Origin: DATCLS01 sp035265325
GTDB lineage: Bacteria > Actinomycetota > Acidimicrobiia > Acidimicrobiales > VFJN01
Reading direction: 5' to 3'
Assembly: GCA_035265325.1 (NCBI GenBank)
Contig: DATFOS010000028.1
Location: 1 to 34,527 of the forward strand
Length of the DNA: 34,527 nt
In this document: one piece after another, positions 15,315-21,992 of the stretch
How the letters are laid out: each line of letters starts with the position of its first letter
How positions within the stretch are numbered: the stretch's first letter is position 1
The notes under the pieces: generated by a model
Told to the model about the DNA's origin: nothing
The model's input: the letters and a program-made list of their open reading frames with translations, nothing else
The model's database searches: none
Program-made: the position numbers and the translations under genes

Positions 15315-16300
15315 CCCTGGTCATGTTCGTGCTCGGCATCCTGCTCGGCGCCGGGCTCTGGGTCCTGGCCGCCCCGGCGTTCGCCGCTCCGGTGTTCGAG
15401 CGGACCAACTTCCGTGGCCGCAGCCTGCCCACCGCGGCCGGCGTGGTGGTCGTGCTCGTCGTCGTCCTGCTGGACGCGGCCGTGGCCGTGCTGGTCACGC
15501 TCGGGTGGGACCCTCCGCTCGCCGCCGTCCCCGGCCTCCGCCTGGCCACGATGGCGGCCCTCGGCTTCGGCCTCCTCGGCCTGTTCGACGACCTCGGCGG
15601 CGAGGGCCAGAGCGGCGGCTTCACGGGCCACCTGAAGGCTCTGGCGGCCGGCCGGCTCACGACGGGCGCCATCAAGCTGTTCGGGGGCGGGGCGCTGGCC
15701 GTGGTGCTCGTCGCCTCCTGGCGGCCGGACCACGGGCTCGGCTGGCTGCTGGCCGACGCCGCCCTCGTCGCCTTGTGTGCCAACCTCGGCAACCTGTTCG
15801 ACCGGGCGCCGGCGCGCACCACCAAGGTCACGCTCGTGGCGTTCGCCGTGCTGGTGATCGTCGCCGGGGCCGACGCCGAACTGGCCGGCGTGGCGGCCAT
15901 CGTCGGGGCGGGCGCCGGCCTCATCGCCCCCGACCTGCGAGAGCGCCTCATGCTGGGCGACGCCGGCGCCAACGTCCTCGGTGCCGCCATCGGCCTCGGC
16001 GTCGTGCTGGCCGGGGACGACAGCGACGGCGTGCGCATCGGCGTCCTCGTCGTCGTGGCCGCCCTGAACCTGATCAGCGAGAGGGTCTCCTTCAGCAAGG
16101 TCATCCGGGAGACCGCCCCGCTGCGGGCCTTCGACATGCTGGGCCGCGACCCGGTCGACGCCCCGCCGGCCCCCGTCCCGCCGCCGGCGCCGGTCCTGCG
16201 GGAGGAGCCGCCGGAGTCCTCGGAGGAGCCCCCGCCGGCGCCGGTCCTGCGCGAGGAGCCGCCGAAGCCCCCGGAGGAGCCGCCGGCCCCACCGGCCTGA
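15311..16300 (+). CDS. Divergent MraY/WecA-like membrane protein
   Basis: A 329-residue polytopic protein of the polyprenyl-phosphate sugar-1-phosphate transferase superfamily. Recognisable are FRGRSLPTAAG near residue 36-46, the metal-binding FDDLGG (D93, D94), an ANLGNLFDRAPART segment (N161, D164) at the place of NxxDGLDGLA, and MLGDAGANVLG (L215-G222). About nine membrane helices are visible. Loss of the GLDGLA glycines, replaced by DRAPART, separates it from true MraY or WecA, so its substrate may differ or it may be non-catalytic. The C-terminus is a Pro/Glu tail with a 17-residue duplication. It ends the long plus-strand operon, 3 nt from the convergent HTH-ClpN gene. The ATG overlaps the previous stop (ATGA). 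Confidence 0.78.
   Translation: MTLVMFVLGILLGAGLWVLAAPAFAAPVFERTNFRGRSLPTAAGVVVVLVVVLLDAAVAVLVTLGWDPPLAAVPGLRLATMAALGFGLLGLFDDLGGEGQSGGFTGHLKALAAGRLTTGAIKLFGGGALAVVLVASWRPDHGLGWLLADAALVALCANLGNLFDRAPARTTKVTLVAFAVLVIVAGADAELAGVAAIVGAGAGLIAPDLRERLMLGDAGANVLGAAIGLGVVLAGDDSDGVRIGVLVVVAALNLISERVSFSKVIRETAPLRAFDMLGRDPVDAPPAPVPPPAPVLREEPPESSEEPPPAPVLREEPPKPPEEPPAPPA
16181..16282 (+). repeat. Tandem 51-bp duplication in the MraY-like tail
   Basis: Two 51-bp units (16181-16231 and 16232-16282) encode PPAPVLREEPP(E/K)(S/P)(S/P)EEP, followed by a PAPPA end. Unit length equals that of the murJ tail duplication, but the sequence is unrelated. Confidence 0.88.
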
Positions 16301-16303
16301 GCG

Positions 16304-17017
16304 TCAGCCCCCGCGCTCCGGGCCGGACTCGGCCAGGATCGCGGTCACCTCGGCCTTGACCCGTTCGTGGTCGAGGCCGAGTTCGGCGAGGGTCTCGCTG
16401 GCGGGCGGCGTGGCGGTCAGTGCCAGCAGGATGTGCTCGGTGCCGATGTAGGTGTGGCGGAGCCCGAGCGACTCGCGCAGGGCGAGCGTGAGGGCCTCCT
16501 TGGCCTCGCCCGTGAAGCGGATGTGACCCTTCGATGGCGTGCCCCCGGGCTCCGAGCGGGACATCACGGCGGCCTCCACGTCGTCCGGCGTCACCCCGGC
16601 CCGGCGGAAGACCTCGGCCGCCACCCCGTCCTCCCGGCGAGCGAGGCTCATCAGCACGTGCTCGGTGCCGATCTGCTGATGGCCGAGCATCCGGGCCGAC
16701 TCCTGGGCGCCGACGACCGTCGTCCGGGCCGTGACGGTGAAGCGCTTGAACAGGCCCGTGCTGCCGATGCGCCGGCCCATGCGGGCCATCAGGCTCTTCT
16801 GGCGCTGCTGGGCGGCCTGGCGGGTCACGCCGAGCACCTCGCCGACCTGCGCCCACGAGCAGTTCGCCGCGCGGGCCGCCTCCACGTAGTCGTCGATGAG
16901 CTCGTCGCCGAGCTCGGACACCCGCTGCGCCACGGCGACGGCGGCGGCGAGGCGGTCGAGTGGCGCGTCGGAGGAGGCGTGGCGGTCGGCCTCCCGCTTC
17001 AGGTCGTCCAGGTCCAT
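16304..17017 (-). CDS. HTH and ClpN-domain protein
   Basis: A 237-residue protein. Residues about 43-75 (AANCSWAQVGEVLGVTRQAA) form a sigma-like helix-turn-helix, typical of a small actinobacterial family. Residues 92-150 (FTVTARTTVVGAQESARMLG, then IGTEHVLMSLA) and 167-230 (FTGEAKEALTLAL, then IGTEHILLALT) are the two repeats of a Clp N-terminal domain, the adaptor and substrate recruitment module of ClpC and ClpB. There is no AAA+ ATPase or protease part. It may be a transcription factor controlled by Clp substrates or adaptors; this is inference. Two similar inverted repeats lie directly upstream, which suggests autoregulation. It converges on the MraY-like gene and diverges from pyrG. The start is the only in-frame ATG before MDLDDLKRE. 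Confidence 0.85.
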   Translation of the reverse strand: MDLDDLKREADRHASSDAPLDRLAAAVAVAQRVSELGDELIDDYVEAARAANCSWAQVGEVLGVTRQAAQQRQKSLMARMGRRIGSTGLFKRFTVTARTTVVGAQESARMLGHQQIGTEHVLMSLARREDGVAAEVFRRAGVTPDDVEAAVMSRSEPGGTPSKGHIRFTGEAKEALTLALRESLGLRHTYIGTEHILLALTATPPASETLAELGLDHERVKAEVTAILAESGPERGG

Positions 17018-17019
17018 GG

Positions 17020-17038
17020 TGTCAACATGGCATTGACA
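17020..17038. promoter_or_regulatory. Operator-like inverted repeat, site 1
   Basis: TGTCAA-N7-TTGACA, perfect 6-bp arms, starts 2 nt from the ATG of the HTH-ClpN gene and overlaps its putative -10 (CATGTT on the minus strand, 17029-17024). A bound protein would block transcription initiation of that gene. Confidence 0.6.
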
Positions 17039-17047
17039 GGCTGGCCG

Positions 17048-17066
17048 CGTCAACTCCCAATTGACA
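17048..17066. promoter_or_regulatory. Operator-like inverted repeat, site 2
   Basis: CGTCAA-N7-TTGACA, the same GTCAA-N7-TTGAC core as site 1, centred 28 bp away. Its left arm read on the minus strand is TTGACG, a good -35, 18 nt from CATGTT. Its right arm is a TTGACA -35-like hexamer towards pyrG but has no good -10 at the expected distance. Confidence 0.55.
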
Positions 17067-17114
17067 ATCGCGGGCGATGTCCGACGGATCCGCGGTGACG
17101 CGGGGTGGGCGCGG

Positions 17115-17128
17115 TACGCTGAGAGCCC

Positions 17129-17129
<1 letters not shown>
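17115..17129 (+). promoter_or_regulatory. Leaderless-type -10 element of pyrG
   Basis: TACGCT at 17115-17120, 8 nt before GTG 17129. A GGTGAC sequence 15 nt upstream is a possible weak -35. The absence of a leader means there is no room for the leader-RNA attenuation that controls pyrG in some Firmicutes. Confidence 0.6.
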
Positions 17130-18828
<1,699 letters not shown>

Positions 18829-18832
<4 letters not shown>

Positions 18833-19383
18833 GCGGGGCCAACGGCTTCCGGGTCGTCGAAAGGGAGACGGTGTGGACCGGCCAGCGGATCCACGCCGAG
18901 GTGCTCAAGGCCGAGGCGCCCGACGGGTCGATCATCGAGCGCGAGGCGATCCGCCACCCCGGCGCGGTCGGCGTGGTGCCGCTACACGACGACCTCAGCG
19001 TCACGCTGGTCCGCCAGTACCGGGTGGTGGTCGACCTCGAGATGTGGGAGGTCCCGGCCGGCCTGCGCGACGTGGCGGGCGAGCCCACGGTCGAGACCGC
19101 CCAGCGCGAGCTGGTCGAGGAGGCCGGACTGCGGGCGGCGCAGCTCGACCGCATCGTGCGCTTCCACAACTCGCCGGGCTTCGCCGACGAGGTGGTCGAG
19201 GTGTTCCTGGCCCGGGGCCTGTCCGCCGTGCCCGACGACCGTCAGGGCGTCGAGGAGCAACACATGGTCGTCGAGCGCTTCCCACTCGCCGACGCGTTGG
19301 CCATGGTCGACGACGGCCGCATCACGGACGCGAAGACGGTCATCGCCCTCCTGGCCACCGACCGCCACCTGCGCCGCGCCTGA
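18829..19383 (+). CDS. NUDIX hydrolase (ADP-ribose pyrophosphatase-like)
   Basis: A 184-residue NUDIX protein. The NUDIX helix is EPTVETAQRELVEEAGL, giving the EX7REUXEEXGU part of the box; the leading glycine is one residue further away than in the consensus, as in Rv1700. The MWEVPAGLRDVAGE and FHNSPGFADEVVEVFLARGL segments match ADP-ribose pyrophosphatases, and Rv1700 at the same position is such an enzyme. It would hydrolyse ADP-ribose to AMP and ribose-5-phosphate with Mg2+ or Mn2+; the substrate is inferred. The GTG at 18829 overlaps the pyrG stop (GTGA), so the two are translated together. It converges on fmdB. Confidence 0.87.
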
Positions 19384-19437
19384 CGCCCCGCCCGCTGGGC
19401 CGAATCGGCAGCCGCCAGGCCAGTCGGCCGGGCTCCC

Positions 19438-19665
19438 TCAGCAGCCGCAGGCGCCCCCGCAGCACCCGCCGCCGCCCCTCATCGGGGCCGGGCCGGCGCC
19501 GGCCCCCGTGTCGGTGGCTCGCCCTCCCACGGCGGCGAAGGCCAGCAGCTTGACCGTCTCGGCGTGGCCGGAGGAGCACATGACCGGTGCGTCGGCCTCG
19601 GCCATCGGGCGGCGGACCTCGAACGTCTCGTCGCAGGTCCGGCAGCGGAAGTCGTACAGCGGCAC
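19438..19665 (-). CDS. FmdB-type zinc-ribbon protein
   Basis: A 75-residue FmdB-family regulatory-type protein. The PLYDFRCRTCDETFE opening is diagnostic. The zinc-ribbon ligands appear to be C8, C11 and C30, but the fourth position is His34 (CSSGH) where the family usually has Cys. Residues 48-75 are Gly/Ala-rich and end in a Cys-rich CCGGACGC, possibly a second metal site. The function of the family is not established. The GTG start at 19665 is supported by TACCCT 7 nt upstream and by the family N-terminus; longer upstream readings add unrelated sequence. Confidence 0.85.
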   Translation of the reverse strand: MPLYDFRCRTCDETFEVRRPMAEADAPVMCSSGHAETVKLLAFAAVGGRATDTGAGAGPAPMRGGGGCCGGACGC

Positions 19666-19678
19666 GAGCCGCAGGGTA
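19665..19678 (-). promoter_or_regulatory. Leaderless-type -10 element of fmdB
   Basis: Read on the minus strand, TACCCT (19678-19673) stands 7 nt before the GTG start. It faces away from the xerD element, forming a divergent promoter pair in a 69-bp gap. Confidence 0.55.
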
Positions 19679-19721
19679 CCGGCCGGCGCCGGTGGTCCGC
19701 CGGCACGGCGGCGCCCGGTCC

Positions 19722-19735
19722 TACCGTGCGGGGCG
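19722..19735 (+). promoter_or_regulatory. Leaderless-type -10 element of xerD
   Basis: TACCGT at 19722-19727 lies 7 nt before GTG 19735 and decides the start of xerD against longer upstream readings. Confidence 0.55.
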
Positions 19736-20718
19736 TGGACGACGCGCCCGCCCGGGCCGAGGGCGACGAGCATGACGGGGTGGCCGACGGCGACGCCGAC
19801 CTCGTCCTGCCGCTCGACGTCGAGGAGTGGCTGAGTTGGCTCGTCACCGAGCGGGGGCGGGCGCCGTCGACGCTGGCCGCCTATCGGCGGGACGTGCGGG
19901 CCTGGTGGGCGTGGCTGCGGTCGCGGGGCCACGACGACCTGGCCGGCGTCACCGAGGACGACATCGCCGCCTGGGTGGGTGTCCTGCGCGAGCGGGGGCG
20001 GGCGCCGGCCACGGTGGCGCGCGCGGTCGTCGCCGTCCGCTCGCTGCACCGCTTCCTCGCCGAGGAGGGACGCGTGCCGGTCGACGCCGGGGCCGGGCTC
20101 GAGGCGCCCCGGGTCCCCGCCGGGCTGCCCAAGGCGCTGACGGAGGCCGAAGTCGAGGCGTTGCTGGCGGCCGTCGTGGGCGACGACCCGATCGCCCGGC
20201 GGGACCGGGCCATGCTCGAGGTCCTGTACGGGACCGGGCTGCGCATCTCCGAGCTGGTCGGCCTGCGCCTCGCCGACGTCGACCTCGAATCGGCGCTCCT
20301 GCGGGCGTTCGGCAAGGGGTCCAAGGAACGAGTCGTGCCACTCGGCCGCCACGCCGTCGCCGCCCTGTACGAGTGGCTGCGCCCGGGCGGCCGCCCCGCG
20401 CTCGAGCCGGATCGCTGGGCCCGCCGGGGTGACGCCGAGGCGGTGTTCCTCAACCGGCGGGGCGGGCGGCTCACCCGGCAGGGGGCCTGGTTGGTCGTGA
20501 CCCGGCACGGCGAGGCCGCCGGCCTGGCGGGCAAGCTGACCCCCCACGCCCTGCGCCACTCCTGCGCCACCCACATGCTCGACCACGGGGCCGACATCCG
20601 GGCCGTCCAGGAGCTGCTGGGCCACGCCTCGATCAGTACGACGCAGGTGTACACGCGGGTGTCGGCCGAGCGGCTGTGGGAGGCCTACCGGGCCGCCCAT
20701 CCGCGGGCCGTCCGCTGA
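19735..20718 (+). CDS. xerD: Tyrosine recombinase XerD
   Basis: A 327-residue tyrosine recombinase resolving chromosome dimers at dif. The SAM-like core-binding domain is at about 25-115 (VEEWLSWLVTERGRAPSTLAAYRRDV). The catalytic set is R170 (GTGLRISEL), Lys near 194-197 (GKGSKE), H271-x2-R274 (HALRH), H297 (LLGHASI) and nucleophile Y306 (TQVYTRV). It sits between the pyrG-NUDIX pair and later the scp genes as in M. tuberculosis (Rv1701), which argues for a housekeeping Xer rather than a phage integrase. The first 25 residues are an acidic extension. GTG 19735 is preferred because TACCGT lies 7 nt upstream; starts further upstream would overlap fmdB. Confidence 0.93.
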   Translation: MDDAPARAEGDEHDGVADGDADLVLPLDVEEWLSWLVTERGRAPSTLAAYRRDVRAWWAWLRSRGHDDLAGVTEDDIAAWVGVLRERGRAPATVARAVVAVRSLHRFLAEEGRVPVDAGAGLEAPRVPAGLPKALTEAEVEALLAAVVGDDPIARRDRAMLEVLYGTGLRISELVGLRLADVDLESALLRAFGKGSKERVVPLGRHAVAALYEWLRPGGRPALEPDRWARRGDAEAVFLNRRGGRLTRQGAWLVVTRHGEAAGLAGKLTPHALRHSCATHMLDHGADIRAVQELLGHASISTTQVYTRVSAERLWEAYRAAHPRAVR

Positions 20719-20807
20719 TCCGGCCGGCCGCTACACCCGTTCACCTGGTGGAACGCCCGGACGCAATGAGGCGGCGGATTCGCGAAGCGTCAGCTTCCGT
20801 CAATGGC

Positions 20808-20821
20808 TACCCTCGGTGAAG
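20808..20821 (+). promoter_or_regulatory. Leaderless-type -10 element of the DksA/TraR-type gene
   Basis: TACCCT at 20808-20813 stands 7 nt before GTG 20821. It overlaps an in-frame ATG-initiated reading at 20803, arguing against that longer start. Confidence 0.5.
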
Positions 20822-21144
20822 TGCCGGACCAGCTGCTGCTCACGACCATCCGCGAAGAGCTCGAAGGCGAGCAGGCCCGGTTGCGCGCCCACATCTCGCA
20901 ACTGACGGGGGCCGACCGCCCACCGCTCGACGAGAACTTCGCCGACTCCGGCCAGGTCGCCGCGGTGAACAGCGAGAACCTGGCGTTGCTGGGCAAACTG
21001 GGCGAGCAGCTGGCCGAGGTGGACCGGACCCTGGTCAAGCTGGGCACGGATGCCTACGGCCGCTGTGAGGCATGCGGCATGCCGATCGCCGAGGCTCGTC
21101 TCGAGGCCATGCCCGCCACCCGCTACTGCATCGACCACGCTTAG
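20821..21144 (+). CDS. DksA/TraR-type zinc-finger protein
   Basis: A 107-residue protein with a coiled-coil-like N-terminal part (residues 1-75, ELEGEQARLRAHISQL, later LAEVDRTLVKLGTDAYG) and a C-terminal zinc finger C82-x2-C85-x17-C103-x2-H106, the actinobacterial form of the DksA/TraR finger. Proteobacterial DksA binds the RNA polymerase secondary channel; here only a transcription-related role can be inferred. A start at ATG 20803 adds six residues (MATLGE), but its codons fall in the TACCCT element, so GTG 20821 is preferred. It stands alone between xerD and the HD gene, ending with TAG. Confidence 0.82.
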   Translation: MPDQLLLTTIREELEGEQARLRAHISQLTGADRPPLDENFADSGQVAAVNSENLALLGKLGEQLAEVDRTLVKLGTDAYGRCEACGMPIAEARLEAMPATRYCIDHA

Positions 21145-21213
21145 GCGTGTCCGGCAGATCATGGTGCACGCCTCTCCGGCCAGGAACGCCGCTGGGGGCG
21201 TCCTCGTCGTCGA

Positions 21214-21230
21214 CGCAGCCGCCGGCTGCG
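21214..21230 (+). terminator. Possible terminator hairpin after the dksA-like gene
   Basis: CGCAGCC-gcc-GGCTGCG, 7-bp perfect stem, followed by CCTTCCTCCT. There is no real U tract, so the call is weak; the 70-nt distance from the stop codon is acceptable for a 3' end. Confidence 0.3.
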
Positions 21231-21370
21231 CCTTCCTCCTGCGCCCTTGCCAGCGACGCCCCTGACTCGGCGACGCGCACACCGGACCTGCAGGTCACGC
21301 CCTAGCGGGCCGGCCGCTGCGCCCGAGTCGGCGACCGCCGGGTCAGGTGGTCCGCAAGGGCCCGTTCACG

Positions 21371-21376
21371 TAACCT
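21371..21376 (+). promoter_or_regulatory. Possible -10 element for the HD-domain gene
   Basis: TAACCT lies 66 nt before the GTG start, so any transcript would have a leader. No -35 partner is evident. Confidence 0.25.
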
Positions 21377-21442
21377 GCGCCGCCTTGGGGTCGAGGCCTG
21401 CTCCGCCGCCACCGTCGCCGGCTTCCCGTCCGGGGGGCTGAC

Positions 21443-21970
21443 GTGGCGCGCTGGGGGCACGCCACGCACCTCGTCCGGCGCTTCGCCGGCATGCTGTGGC
21501 CCGGCGGGCCGTCCCCGGCCGACGAGGCCTGGGCGACCGGCGCCCTCACGCCCGGCGAGACGGCGCTGTGGCGCCGCATGTCCGGGCCGGACCGCCGCCA
21601 CGCCCACGGCGTCGCCCGCGACGTGGCCGAACGCCTCGGGGAGGGGGCCACGCCACCCGTGCTGGCCGCGGCCCTGCTCCACGACGTGGGCAAGGTCGAC
21701 TCGGCGCTGGGGCCGGTCCGCCGCTCGCTCGTCACCGTGGCCGGGATCGCCGCCGGCCACGGGCGCGCCCGCCGCTGGCGCACCCGGGGTGGGGTGGTCG
21801 GCCGCGCCGGCCGGTATCTGTGCCACGATGAGATCGGCGCTCAGCTCCTCACGGAGGCGTCCAGCGACCCGCTGACGGTGGCGTGGGCGCGTGAGCACCA
21901 CCTGCCTCGCGATCGCTGGTCCGTTCCACCAGCGATCGGGGCCGCCCTCAAGGCGGCCGACGACGACTGA
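21443..21970 (+). CDS. HD-domain protein
   Basis: A 175-residue protein with an HD metal-dependent phosphohydrolase signature: HAHGVARDVAERL at about 53-65, LLHDVGKVD with H80-D81, and later H128-D129 and EHH at 151-153. The spacing is that of a compact HD/HDIG domain. Substrate unknown; HD proteins act on nucleotides, including cyclic dinucleotides. The N-terminus (residues 1-40) is basic and amphipathic. GTG 21443 has a GGGGGG run about 6 nt upstream as ribosome-binding site. The large kinase-like/flippase-like gene follows after 22 nt, suggesting a two-gene unit. Confidence 0.82.
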   Translation: MARWGHATHLVRRFAGMLWPGGPSPADEAWATGALTPGETALWRRMSGPDRRHAHGVARDVAERLGEGATPPVLAAALLHDVGKVDSALGPVRRSLVTVAGIAAGHGRARRWRTRGGVVGRAGRYLCHDEIGAQLLTEASSDPLTVAWAREHHLPRDRWSVPPAIGAALKAADDD

Positions 21971-21992
21971 GCCTCCGTCGTCACCCCGACCC

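Larger units (their letters stand above)
21145..21442. other. Gene-poor 298-bp stretch
   Basis: The longest non-coding gap. I see no tRNA, no convincing protein and no repeat. It holds a 7-bp hairpin with a long loop just after the dksA-like stop (21144-21172), a tighter 7-bp hairpin with a 3-nt loop at 21214-21230 followed by a C/T-rich run, and a TAACCT hexamer at 21371-21376. A 35-codon frame from ATG 21161 lacks features and is not called. Confidence 0.5.

Noticed and set aside
17061..17089. TTGACA with a -10 17 nt downstream as the pyrG promoter
   Set aside because: The hexamer at that distance is ACGGAT, a poor -10, while TACGCT 8 nt before the GTG fits the layout of other genes.
19399..19409. 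GCCGA-A-TCGGC palindrome between NUDIX and fmdB as a terminator
   Set aside because: The loop is too small unless the stem opens to 3 bp, and no T run follows.
19735..20718. Phage or integron integrase marking a mobile element
   Set aside because: Conserved position among core genes and no att-like repeats, tRNA or cargo nearby; a housekeeping XerD is simpler.
21161..21265. 35-codon open frame starting MVHASPARNAAGG
   Set aside because: No ribosome-binding site, promoter-like element or recognisable feature; frames of this size are common here.
21145..21442. tRNA or small RNA gene in the longest gap
   Set aside because: No T-arm-like GTTCRANNC sequence with a matching acceptor stem could be found, and the hairpins are short.
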